This document shows, in pieces, positions 52,124-60,786 of a stretch of 64,000 bases of DNA. The stretch's first letter is position 1; every line of letters begins with the position of its first letter. The position numbers and the translations under genes are program-made. Origin of the DNA: Acidobacteriota bacterium (GTDB taxonomy: Bacteria > Acidobacteriota > Aminicenantia > Aminicenantales > Saccharicenantaceae); contig JAKQUO010000008.1 in assembly GCA_029569255.1 (NCBI GenBank), forward strand, positions 62,001 to 126,000, read 5' to 3'. The notes under the pieces were generated by a model that had not been told where the DNA came from, made no database searches, and worked only from the letters and a program-made list of their open reading frames with translations.

Positions 52124-53366
52124 AGCGGGCCAGGCGGTCGAGCTCGTCGAGCTTGAGGCGGACGCTCACGATGTAGGGCTCCGCGCCCTCCGTCCAATGG
52201 CCGTAGGTCGTCACGACGAAAGTCCCGTCCGGCAGGACCTCGACGCCGGGATAGGCGCAGTCGGCGTCCTCGGAGTTGTCCATGAGCCGGACCCGGTATT
52301 GGCCCTCGCGGCCCTTGACGAGGTCGTCGAACGTGCCGACCCAAGCGACCCAGTCGCCGCGGGTCGGGCTCTCGAGGGTCGTGTCGCGGAAGGAGACGAG
52401 GAGCCGGCCGTCGGGGGCGTACTTCCCCGTGTGGCGGTCGCCGGTGAGCGCGCCGGAGAGCTCCCGCGGCGCGGTCCAGGTCCGGCCCTCGTCCCTGGAG
52501 AACATGACGTGGGAATTGCGCCTGCGGCTGTTCTCGCGGAGGAGCGCCGCCAGGGTCTTGCCGTCGGGCGAACGGACGATCCCCGGCTCGCAGAGGTGGA
52601 CCTCGCTCGACGCGTGGACCGCCTCCGGGAAGGTCCAGGTCAGGCCGCCGTCCTCGGAAAGGGTCTTGTAGAGGGTGAAGACGGCCGGGTCCTCTTGGCG
52701 GGGCTCCTTGGCGAAGAAGCGGCCGTCGTCGTGGAACATGGCCAGGTAGCGGCCGCGGCCGAAGGGCTTGAGCTCGACCAGGGCCGACATGACCACGATC
52801 CCTCCCCAATCCCCGGCGGGGGCGAGCGGCGTCCAGGTCGCGCCGTCGTCCTGCGAGACGGCGAGACGGGCCGGGTAGAGCCCGGACCAGACGATGAGAC
52901 GCTTCGTGCCGTCGGGCCCGGCGACGCGGTGGATGGTCGGCGTCTCGAGCGAGGTGGCCCAGTTCTCCGGCACGGGCAGGCGCTCGCTCCAGGTCCGGCC
53001 GCCGTCCCGGCTCCGCTTCATGACGATCGGGCCGCGGCCGTGGCCCTTGGGATAGACGGCGATCATCGTCTCGCCGTCCTCGAGCAGGACCGTCGTCGGA
53101 TGGCCGAGGTACTGGCCCGCCTCGCGGTCGACCACGACCTGGCGCCCCGCGTCCGCGGCCAGGTCGATAAGCGGGATGGCATAGCCGCGCGAGACGGGCG
53201 GGAGAGGCGCGTCCTTCCGGACGCAGGCGTTCGCGCCGGCGAGGGCGACCGTCAGGGCCGCGACCAGGATCGGATGGGGGACATGATACCTGTTTCCCGT
53301 TTTCCACCGCCCACCGGCCCGGAGAACGGGATCGAAGAAATGGGAAATGGGTATCATGTCCCCCAT
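52122..53366 (-). CDS. sialidase/BNR-repeat lipoprotein-like exo-enzyme
   Basis: SRDGGRTWSERL, SQDDGATWTPL, SEDGGLTWTFP, SRDEGRTWTAP Asp-boxes; only visible in-frame ATG codons lie in repeat C2. Confidence 0.75.
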   Translation of the reverse strand: MGDMIPISHFFDPVLRAGGRWKTGNRYHVPHPILVAALTVALAGANACVRKDAPLPPVSRGYAIPLIDLAADAGRQVVVDREAGQYLGHPTTVLLEDGETMIAVYPKGHGRGPIVMKRSRDGGRTWSERLPVPENWATSLETPTIHRVAGPDGTKRLIVWSGLYPARLAVSQDDGATWTPLAPAGDWGGIVVMSALVELKPFGRGRYLAMFHDDGRFFAKEPRQEDPAVFTLYKTLSEDGGLTWTFPEAVHASSEVHLCEPGIVRSPDGKTLAALLRENSRRRNSHVMFSRDEGRTWTAPRELSGALTGDRHTGKYAPDGRLLVSFRDTTLESPTRGDWVAWVGTFDDLVKGREGQYRVRLMDNSEDADCAYPGVEVLPDGTFVVTTYGHWTEGAEPYIVSVRLKLDELDRLAR

Positions 53367-53367
53367 C
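53273..53367. repeat. family C palindrome C2
   Basis: GATGGGGGACATGATACCTGTTTCCC ... GGGAAATGGGTATCATGTCCCCCATC; 26-bp arms with two mismatches. Confidence 0.95.
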
Positions 53368-53455
53368 TTAACAAAAACGGGCCGGCCGAACCTAGGCCGG
53401 GCGCTTTGCGGGCGGCCGGCGGCCTGTGATAGAGTCCGGGGCGAAGGAGCGAACA

Positions 53456-53814
53456 TGGACGAGAACGCGTGGGTCAAGGAATTCGCCGCGGCGGTGACCG
53501 TCTGCGACACGGAGGGCCGCATCCTCGAGATGAACGACCGCTCGCGCGAGACGTACGCGGCCGAGGGCGGCGCCGCGCTCCTCGGCACGAACCTCCTCGA
53601 CTGCCACCCCGAGCCGAGCCGGTCGAAACTCGCCGCGATGATGGGGGAGCGGCGGACGAACGTCTACACAATCCGGAAGAAGGGCCGGAAGAAGCTCATC
53701 TACCAGGCGCCGTGGTACAAGGACGGCGCCTACGCCGGCTTCGTCGAGCTCTCGCTCGAGGTCCCATGGGACATGCCCCACTTCGACCGTGATAGGAAGG
53801 GGTCAAACCTTTAA
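53456..53814 (+). CDS. small single PAS-domain protein
   Basis: MDENAWVKEFAAAVTVCDTEGRILEMNDRSRETYAAEGG...FVELSLEVPWDMPHFDRDRKGSNL; stop codon lies inside repeat A4. Confidence 0.75.
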
Positions 53815-53852
53815 TTGTTTAATTTTTAAAAAATTAAAGGTTTGACCCCTTC
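53796..53852. repeat. family A palindrome copy A4 (short-loop form)
   Basis: GAAGGGGTCAAACCTTTAATT-(short A/T loop)-AATTAAAGGTTTGACCCCTTC. Confidence 0.95.
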
Positions 53853-55718
53853 TTAAAGCAGCGCGGTGGTCAGCAGCGGGACGTAGGTGATGAGCAGGAC
53901 CGCGGCCAGCCCCAGCAGCAGAAAGACGAAGACATCCCGGTAGACGCGGGCGATGGGCTCGTTGAACCGGTAGGACGCCAGGTAGAGGTTCAGCCCGACC
54001 GGCGGCGTCAAGTAGCCCAACTCCAGGTTGGCCAGGAAGATGATGCCCAGGTGGACCGGGTGGATGCCGAACAGGCTCCCCAGCGGGATGATGAGCGGCA
54101 CGACGACGAGGATGGCCGAGAAGATGTCCATGAGGCTGCCGACGACGAGCAGGGCCAGGTTCAACAGGAGCAGGAAGACGTACTTCGACGAGATCGTCGC
54201 CGCGACCCAGTCGCTGAGCCGCTGCGGGATCTGGGCGTCGATGACGTAGTAGGACAGCCCGTTGGCCAGGGCCAGGATGATCAGGACGCCGCCGATGATG
54301 GGCACGGCCTTGAGGAAGATGCGCGGCAGGTCGCGGACCCGCATGTCTTTCTTGATGAACGTCTCGACGATCCAGACGTAGAGCAGGGCCGCCGCCGCGC
54401 TCTCCTGGAGGTTGGCGACGCCGCCGAAATAGAGCCCGAAGACGAGGAACGGCAGGAGCAGCTCCCAGAAGGAGTCGACGAAGGCCCGGGCCGCTTCCCG
54501 GGCGCTCAGCCGCCGTCGCGGCAGGCCCCGCCTCCACGAGTACGCGATGCCGATGGCCATGACCGAGACGACCAGGAACACCCCCGGAAGGAGGCCGCCG
54601 ATGAACATGTCCTTGATGCTCGTCTGGGCGGTGACGCCGTAGATGATGACCGGCAGGCTCGGCGGGAAAAGGAGCCCGATCGACCCCGACGCGGTCAGGA
54701 GCCCGACGGTGAACCTTTTCGGATACCCGGCCTTCTCCAAAATGACGGCCAGAAGGCCCCCCAGGGCCAGGATGGTCACGCCCGAAGCGCCGGTGAAGGT
54801 CGTGAAGAAGGCGCAGACGACGACGGCCATGACCGCCATCCCGCCCGGGAACCAGCCGAGCATGGCCTGGAAGAAGCGGACCATCCTCTCCCCCGCCCCG
54901 CTCTCCGACAGGAAGAACCCGACCGCGGCGAAGAGCGGGATGGCCGGGATGGCCCCGCCCGTGAGCACGGTGTAGGCCTGGTTGGGGACGATCTCCAGCG
55001 GCAGGCCGCCCTTGAGGAAGAGCAGATAGCCGATCCCGCCGAGGACGGTGAAGATGGGCAGGCCGAGAAAGGCCGCGCCGAGCAGGACGACGATAAGCGG
55101 CCCGGCCGCCGCCGCCAGGACCGGTTGGAGGGCCTCGCCCGCCGCCGTCAGGGCCGGCGCGGCGGCGCCGCCCCCGCGCGTGGCCAGCTGGACGAGCGGC
55201 GGGAAGCCGAGGAGAACGCCCAGCGCGGCCGCCGCGGCCCCCGCCCAGAGGCGCTCGCGCCGCGTCTTGAGCCCGGAGACGAAGCGGACGGCCATGGCCG
55301 AGAAGCCCGCGGCCATGACCAGGACGACGAGCCGCTTCGGCAGGAAGCCGACCCGGTCGGCCGCGGTGAAGGCGTTCCAGGCGAACGAGACCGCGCTCAG
55401 CCCGAAGGCCAGGGTCAGGCCCGAGGCCAGGAGGGCCGTCAATGTCTCGGCGAAGCCCTTCAGGGACTTCGGCAGGAACATGCCCGTGGCCAGGGCCAGG
55501 TGCTTCTTCTCCCGGGCCGTGACCGCCCCGGCGACGAACGTGGCCGCCAGGACGAGGTGCTCGACGTAGACGCTGGAGTCGCGGACGCCCGTGCTGAAGA
55601 CCTTGCGGGCGGTCATCTCGACGAGCAGGAGGGCGGCCAGCAGGACGAGCGTCAGGAAGGCCAGGGAGTCCTCGGCCGCGCGAACGGCGCGGACGGCCCG
55701 ACGGAGGCTATCGGCCAC
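53853..55718 (-). CDS. TRAP transporter fused small and large permease (DctQ-DctM)
   Basis: N-terminal DctQ-like TMs, then DctM-like permease (GLPIFTVLGGIGYLLFLKGG... TPPVGLNLYLA). Confidence 0.88.
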   Translation of the reverse strand: MADSLRRAVRAVRAAEDSLAFLTLVLLAALLLVEMTARKVFSTGVRDSSVYVEHLVLAATFVAGAVTAREKKHLALATGMFLPKSLKGFAETLTALLASGLTLAFGLSAVSFAWNAFTAADRVGFLPKRLVVLVMAAGFSAMAVRFVSGLKTRRERLWAGAAAAALGVLLGFPPLVQLATRGGGAAAPALTAAGEALQPVLAAAAGPLIVVLLGAAFLGLPIFTVLGGIGYLLFLKGGLPLEIVPNQAYTVLTGGAIPAIPLFAAVGFFLSESGAGERMVRFFQAMLGWFPGGMAVMAVVVCAFFTTFTGASGVTILALGGLLAVILEKAGYPKRFTVGLLTASGSIGLLFPPSLPVIIYGVTAQTSIKDMFIGGLLPGVFLVVSVMAIGIAYSWRRGLPRRRLSAREAARAFVDSFWELLLPFLVFGLYFGGVANLQESAAAALLYVWIVETFIKKDMRVRDLPRIFLKAVPIIGGVLIILALANGLSYYVIDAQIPQRLSDWVAATISSKYVFLLLLNLALLVVGSLMDIFSAILVVVPLIIPLGSLFGIHPVHLGIIFLANLELGYLTPPVGLNLYLASYRFNEPIARVYRDVFVFLLLGLAAVLLITYVPLLTTALL

Positions 55719-56739
55719 GGTCCTTCCGGTATTCCTGGACGTATCCGACGACCCGGTCGTAGAGCTCCTTGGAAAAAACGGGCCCGATGAGCTTGTCGAC
55801 GGCCCGGTCGGCGGTCTCGTACCACTTGGCCAGCATGTCGGGCGGGGCGTCGTGGACGACGAGGCCGTTCTCCTTCATCATCTTGACGGCGTCGGCCTCG
55901 AGGGCCATCGTCTCGTCGTAGAGCCCCCGGGCCGCGCTGACGACCGCCTCGAGGAACGGCTGATGGAGCTCGGCCGGGAGGGAGGCCCAGGCCCGGCCGC
56001 TCAGGAGGAGCCCCCCGACGAGCGGGGCCAGGGACGGTCCGAACATGTGTGGGACGAGCGGGAAATACTGGCCCGAGGCGGCCAGGAGGGGCGGCAGGTA
56101 GGCGCCGGAGGCGGCGCCGCTCTGGAGCTGGATGAGCAGCGTCTTCTCCTCTCCCGTGACGACCTCGAAGCCCATCCTCTTCCAGACCTGCTCGATATCG
56201 GGGAAGTCGGCGGTCACGCTCATCTTGAACTTCTTCAGGTCGTCCGGGTCGACAACGGGGCCCTTGGTGAAGAAATTGACCCAGCCGGCCAGGGTCCAAA
56301 GGACCACGTGGAAGCCTTTGCCTTCGATCGTCTTTTCCAGGGTGGGCGTGACCCGCTCGAAGACGCTGTTGAATTCCTCCCGGGAGCGGAAAAGGAAGGG
56401 GATGCTGAGGACGGTCAGCGACGGGTCGACCTTGGCCAGGCCCATGCTCGAGAAAACGCCCCCCTGGAGGACGCCGAGGCGCATCTTGCGGATCATGTCC
56501 TGCTCGTTGCCGGCGATGGCGCCGGGAAAGATCCTGACCCGGACGGCGCCGTTCGAGAGGCGTTCCCATTCCGCGGCCACCTTCTCCAGGGCCTTGCCCC
56601 AGGGGGAGCGCTCGGGGGCGATGCTGGCGATCTTGAGGACGACCGCGGGGGCGGCGGCAGGGCCCGGCGCGGCCGAGGCGGCCGGGAGGGCCCCCAGCGC
56701 GAGCGTTATCGACAGGGCGGCGGCGGCGCGTTTGGTCAT
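55708..56739 (-). CDS. TRAP transporter substrate-binding protein (DctP)
   Basis: VVLKIASIAPERSPWGKALEKVAAEWERLSNGAVRVRIFPGAIAGNEQDMIRKMRLGVLQGGV. Confidence 0.9.
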   Translation of the reverse strand: MTKRAAAALSITLALGALPAASAAPGPAAAPAVVLKIASIAPERSPWGKALEKVAAEWERLSNGAVRVRIFPGAIAGNEQDMIRKMRLGVLQGGVFSSMGLAKVDPSLTVLSIPFLFRSREEFNSVFERVTPTLEKTIEGKGFHVVLWTLAGWVNFFTKGPVVDPDDLKKFKMSVTADFPDIEQVWKRMGFEVVTGEEKTLLIQLQSGAASGAYLPPLLAASGQYFPLVPHMFGPSLAPLVGGLLLSGRAWASLPAELHQPFLEAVVSAARGLYDETMALEADAVKMMKENGLVVHDAPPDMLAKWYETADRAVDKLIGPVFSKELYDRVVGYVQEYRKDRGR

Positions 56740-57743
56740 GGGCGTTCCAGCTCGATGAAGTAATCGTCGATGTGGTCGAGGAGCCAGCGGGCCTTGCGCC
56801 GGTTGAGGACGTTGACCAGCCGGGTCGAGGGGTTGCGGTCGACATCGAAGGCCAGGACCTGGTCGAGGAGCGCCCTGAACTCGGCCGCGTTCTGCTCCCT
56901 GACCGAGACCGTCGTGGCCAGGGCGACGAGGGCCGAGGTGTCCCTCGCGCCGGCCAGCGCCTGGGCCTTGGCGAAGTGCTCGCGGGCCTTGGCCGGATCG
57001 CCGCCGAGGTCGGCCGGTAGCGACCCGTAGTAGCTGACGAAGAACGCGTCGAGGGAGCCCTGCCCGTAGCCGGGCGCGAGGGCGGCCACGCGCTCGATCA
57101 TGGCCCGCGTCTGGGGCACCGTCTGGCCGAGGGCCATGTCCAGGGGGTCGACCGAATAGGCCGCCAGCCAGCCGAGGGCCGTCCAGTAGAGCAGGTCCGC
57201 GTCCGCCTTGCGGAACGGGGCCATGGCCTCCGCGTAGAGGCGGTCCTTGAGCTGCCGCCGGACGCGGGGATTGCGCTTCTCGATCGACACGAAGAGGATG
57301 TCCCGGCCGCGGAGATAGAGGTTCTTGGCCCGGGCCAGGAGGCTTTCCTTGGTGGCCAGCTCGGCCCGCGTCTTCATCTCGGCCGGGGCCTCGACGAAGG
57401 CGTTGGCGTACATGATGTAGAGGCTGCCGGTCCGCAGCCGGAGGGCCTCGTGGGCGGGGGCCGCGGCGAGGAGCGTTTCGTAGAGCTTGATGGCGAAGGG
57501 CAGGGCGTCGCCGACGAGGTCCGGGTCGTTGTCCGAGGTGAAGGCGTCGCCGCCTCCCGAGGAGCCGGAGAGCATCCCGGCGACCTTGTCGATGGCCAGC
57601 CTCCGGAGCGAGCAGGCCCCGAGCGAGAGTGCGAGGAGGAGGGCGGCGGAGGAGGATAGAGCGGCGGCGCGGCGCGCTCGGGCCGTCGGCCCCGGCGGGC
57701 GCTTCGATCCGGGTCTCGGCATATACCTCTCTCCCTGGCTCAA
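56736..57743 (-). CDS. TRAP transporter T-component (TatT/Tp0956-like) lipoprotein
   Basis: Lipobox LALSLGACS; helical repeat protein directly upstream of dctP. Confidence 0.75.
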   Translation of the reverse strand: MSQGERYMPRPGSKRPPGPTARARRAAALSSSAALLLALSLGACSLRRLAIDKVAGMLSGSSGGGDAFTSDNDPDLVGDALPFAIKLYETLLAAAPAHEALRLRTGSLYIMYANAFVEAPAEMKTRAELATKESLLARAKNLYLRGRDILFVSIEKRNPRVRRQLKDRLYAEAMAPFRKADADLLYWTALGWLAAYSVDPLDMALGQTVPQTRAMIERVAALAPGYGQGSLDAFFVSYYGSLPADLGGDPAKAREHFAKAQALAGARDTSALVALATTVSVREQNAAEFRALLDQVLAFDVDRNPSTRLVNVLNRRKARWLLDHIDDYFIELERP

Positions 57744-57870
57744 TCGGGCCTATCGACCCCGCTCTACCCTATCAAGGATAGGCCCCGGGACCGGCGAAGT
57801 CAAATCGGCGGCGGGCCTGGCCCGGGCGGGCCCGGCGGCGGGCCGAGGGGGAACGGAAAGCGGGGACGGA

Positions 57871-59301
57871 TCAGCGGGGCTTCGACGCGCCCCGTTTGAA
57901 GAACAGGTAGACGGGGATGCCCGCCAGGGCCGTGGCCACGGCGACGAGCGATTCCTTGGGCCGCTCCAGGAACGAGAGGACGAGGATCGAGGCGCCGATG
58001 AGGAGATAGAGGGAGGGGGCGACGGGATAGCCGGGGAGCCTGACCGCGCTCCGGCCGGACCGCCGGAGCTTGAACACGCCGAGGACGGCGAGCAGCGGGA
58101 AGATGCCGAGCGAGAAGCCCATGTAGGTCAGGAGCTGGTCGAAGGTCCCGAAAAAGACCATCGCGCCGGCGATCGCGCCCTGGAGGACGATCGACCGCGT
58201 CGGGACGGCGCACTTCGGGTCGACGTAGGCGATGGACCTGGGGAAGATGCCGTCGCGGGCCATCGAGTAGTAGACGCGCGGCCCCAGGATGAGATAGGCG
58301 CTGAGCGAGGAGAAGAGCGCGAACGAGATGAGGAGCGAGAGGGCGGTCTCCGCGGAGGAGCCGAAGAGGTTCCCCGCGGCCAGGCCGGCGATGGAGATGA
58401 CGCCTTCCATGTCGGCCGGGCGGATGGCGTAGACATAGAAGAGGTTGAGGGCGGCGTAGAGGAGGGTGACGATGCCGGTGCCGAGGAGGAGCGACCGGGG
58501 CAGGTTGCGGGAGGGATCGCGGACCTCGGAGCCGACATAGGCCGAGGCGTTCCAGCCGCTGTAGGCGAACATGATCCACATCAGGGCCAGGCCCATGGTC
58601 TTGAGGCCGGCGAAATCGAACCGGAAGGGCGCGGCGGCGGCGAGATGGGAGAAGCTGCCCCTGCCGACCGCGAAGCCGGCGGCGACGAGGCCGACGACGA
58701 GCAGGACCTTCAGCCCGGTCAGGGCGTTCTGGACGCGGGCCCCGGCCTCGAGGCCGCGGGTGTGGAGAAAGGTGAAAGCGGCGATGATCAGTACGGCGAA
58801 GAGCTTCTTCATGGCCGCCGGGCCGGCCGGCCCGGCGAGGAGGCCCGGGAAGGCGCGGGTCAGGTACTCGGAGAAGCCGATGGCCGAGGCGGCGATCGGG
58901 GCCGAGAAGCCGACGAAGAACGAGACCCAACCGGAAAGGAAGCCGAGGACGGGGTGGTAGAGGCGGGAGAGGAAGGCGTACTCGCCGCCGGCCTGGGGGA
59001 AGGCGGCCCCGAGCTCGCCGTAGCTCAGGGCGCCGCAGAGGGCGACGAGGCCTCCGACGAGCCACAGGGCAAGCATGACGGCCGGGTGGCGGAGGTCCTT
59101 CATCAGGAGGCCGGAGGTCGTGAAGATGCCGGCCCCGATCATGTTGGCGACGACGATGTTGGTCAGGGAGAAGAGGCCGAGCCTGCGTTCGAGGCCGTTG
59201 GCCGCGGCGCCGCCCGCGGGGACGGCTGGAGGACAACCGTTCAACGGGGCGGCGTCGGCGCGGTTGACGGCGCGGGTACGGTCGACAGCGTCAGGCGTCA
59301 T
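57871..59301 (-). CDS. APC family amino acid permease
   Basis: LGLFSLTNIVVANMIGAGIFTTSGLLMKDL...; 12 TM pattern. Confidence 0.88.
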   Translation of the reverse strand: MTPDAVDRTRAVNRADAAPLNGCPPAVPAGGAAANGLERRLGLFSLTNIVVANMIGAGIFTTSGLLMKDLRHPAVMLALWLVGGLVALCGALSYGELGAAFPQAGGEYAFLSRLYHPVLGFLSGWVSFFVGFSAPIAASAIGFSEYLTRAFPGLLAGPAGPAAMKKLFAVLIIAAFTFLHTRGLEAGARVQNALTGLKVLLVVGLVAAGFAVGRGSFSHLAAAAPFRFDFAGLKTMGLALMWIMFAYSGWNASAYVGSEVRDPSRNLPRSLLLGTGIVTLLYAALNLFYVYAIRPADMEGVISIAGLAAGNLFGSSAETALSLLISFALFSSLSAYLILGPRVYYSMARDGIFPRSIAYVDPKCAVPTRSIVLQGAIAGAMVFFGTFDQLLTYMGFSLGIFPLLAVLGVFKLRRSGRSAVRLPGYPVAPSLYLLIGASILVLSFLERPKESLVAVATALAGIPVYLFFKRGASKPR

Positions 59302-59366
59302 GGCTCGCCCTCCCCGGCGGCGGAGGCTCCACTCTATCCGCCCCCGCCCCTCCTGTCAAACCAGAC

Positions 59367-59472
59367 GGGGTCAAACCTTTAATTTTTTAATTTTCTCGGA
59401 AATCGTTACCGGCACATTCCCCTCTCCGCATGCAGCTCGCACGAAAAATTAAAAAATTAAAGGTTTGACCCC
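59367..59472. repeat. family A palindrome copy A6 (long loop)
   Basis: GGGGTCAAACCTTTAATTTTTTAATTTT ... AAAATTAAAAAATTAAAGGTTTGACCCC. Confidence 0.95.
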
Positions 59473-59503
59473 ATCTTGCCTTTTTTTTCATAATGGAGCG
59501 GCC

Positions 59504-60655
59504 TTGAGCACCGATTTCCTCGAGTTCCGCGGCGTGTCGAAGCGCTTCGGCGCGGTCCAGGCCGTCGACGGCGTCTCCCTCGGCATCAAGAAGGGCGAGT
59601 TCTACTCGCTGCTCGGGCCGAGCGGCTGCGGCAAGACGACCATGCTGCGCCTGGCCGCGGGCTTCGAGACGCCGGACGCGGGCCGCGTCTTCCTCGACGG
59701 GCGGGACATCACCGAGCTCCCTCCCGACAAGCGCAAGGTCAACACGATCTTCCAGAGCTACGCCCTCTTCCCCCACATGACCGTCCGGGCCAACATCGGC
59801 TTCGGCCCGGCCATCGCCAAGCGCCCCAAGAAGGAGATCCGCGACGAGGTCGACCGCATGCTCGAGCTCATCCGCATGACCGGCGAGGCGGCGAAGAAGC
59901 CCGACCAGCTCTCGGGCGGGCAGCGCCAGCGCGTCGCCGTGGCCCGGGCCCTGATCAACAAGCCCGACGTCCTCCTGCTCGACGAGCCCCTGGCCGCGCT
60001 CGACCTCAAGCTCCGCCAGAAGATGCTCATCGAGCTCGACCTCATCCACGACCAGATCGGCATCACCTTCCTCTACGTCACCCACGACCAGGCCGAAGCC
60101 ATGAGCCTGAGCGACCGGATCGCCGTCATGGACGGCGGCCGCATCGAGCAGGTCGGGACGCCGGCCGAGATCTACGAGGCGCCCCGGACGAGCTTCGTCG
60201 CCGCCTTCATCGGCGACACGAACTTCCTCGAGGGCCGGGTCGAGGCCTGTCCCGACCGCGAGTACTGCCGCCTCGCGATCGCCGGGATGCCGCCGGTCCT
60301 CTGCTTCAACGACAAGTCCCTGCAGCCGGGACAGCCCATCTCTCTCAGCATCAGGCCGGAAAAGGTCCACATCTCCCACGAGCGGCCCGAGGAGAAGCCT
60401 CAGCGGAACATTCTCCCGGCCGTCGTCGAGGACGTCATCTACCTCGGCTCGACCACGAAGTTCTGGGTCCGGGCCGACGGCTACCGGATCCAGGTCCTGC
60501 GCCAGCACGCCCGCTATTTCCTCGACGAGAAGCCGCTGCGCTGGAAAGAGGACTGCTGGATTTGGTGGCACGCCGACGACGGCTTCATGCTCGACCGTTT
60601 CCGCAGGTCCGACGAGGGCCTGCTGGCCGTGCCGCCGCAGCGCGTCGGGGATTAA
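59504..60655 (+). CDS. potA: spermidine/putrescine-type ABC transporter ATP-binding protein
   Basis: TTG start likely (SD-like GGAGCGG upstream); GPSGCGKTTMLRLAAGFE, LSGGQRQRVAVARAL, LLLDEPLAALD. Confidence 0.88.
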   Translation: MSTDFLEFRGVSKRFGAVQAVDGVSLGIKKGEFYSLLGPSGCGKTTMLRLAAGFETPDAGRVFLDGRDITELPPDKRKVNTIFQSYALFPHMTVRANIGFGPAIAKRPKKEIRDEVDRMLELIRMTGEAAKKPDQLSGGQRQRVAVARALINKPDVLLLDEPLAALDLKLRQKMLIELDLIHDQIGITFLYVTHDQAEAMSLSDRIAVMDGGRIEQVGTPAEIYEAPRTSFVAAFIGDTNFLEGRVEACPDREYCRLAIAGMPPVLCFNDKSLQPGQPISLSIRPEKVHISHERPEEKPQRNILPAVVEDVIYLGSTTKFWVRADGYRIQVLRQHARYFLDEKPLRWKEDCWIWWHADDGFMLDRFRRSDEGLLAVPPQRVGD

Positions 60656-60786
60656 GATGGGGTCGGGTCTAACCCACTGTTTTCACTTTTAGGCAGGAAG
60701 GCTCGCGCATGGATGACGGGCGTCGGAAAAGTGAAAAAAGCAGGTTTGACCCCCTCCGGAAAGCTCCCTTCAGATTAGACCCCATC
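60656..60786. repeat. family D composite palindrome
   Basis: Outer arms GATGGGGTCgGGTCTAA / TTAGACCCCATC; inner arms TTTTCACTTTT / AAAAGTGAAAA; contains GGTTTGACCCC. Confidence 0.9.
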
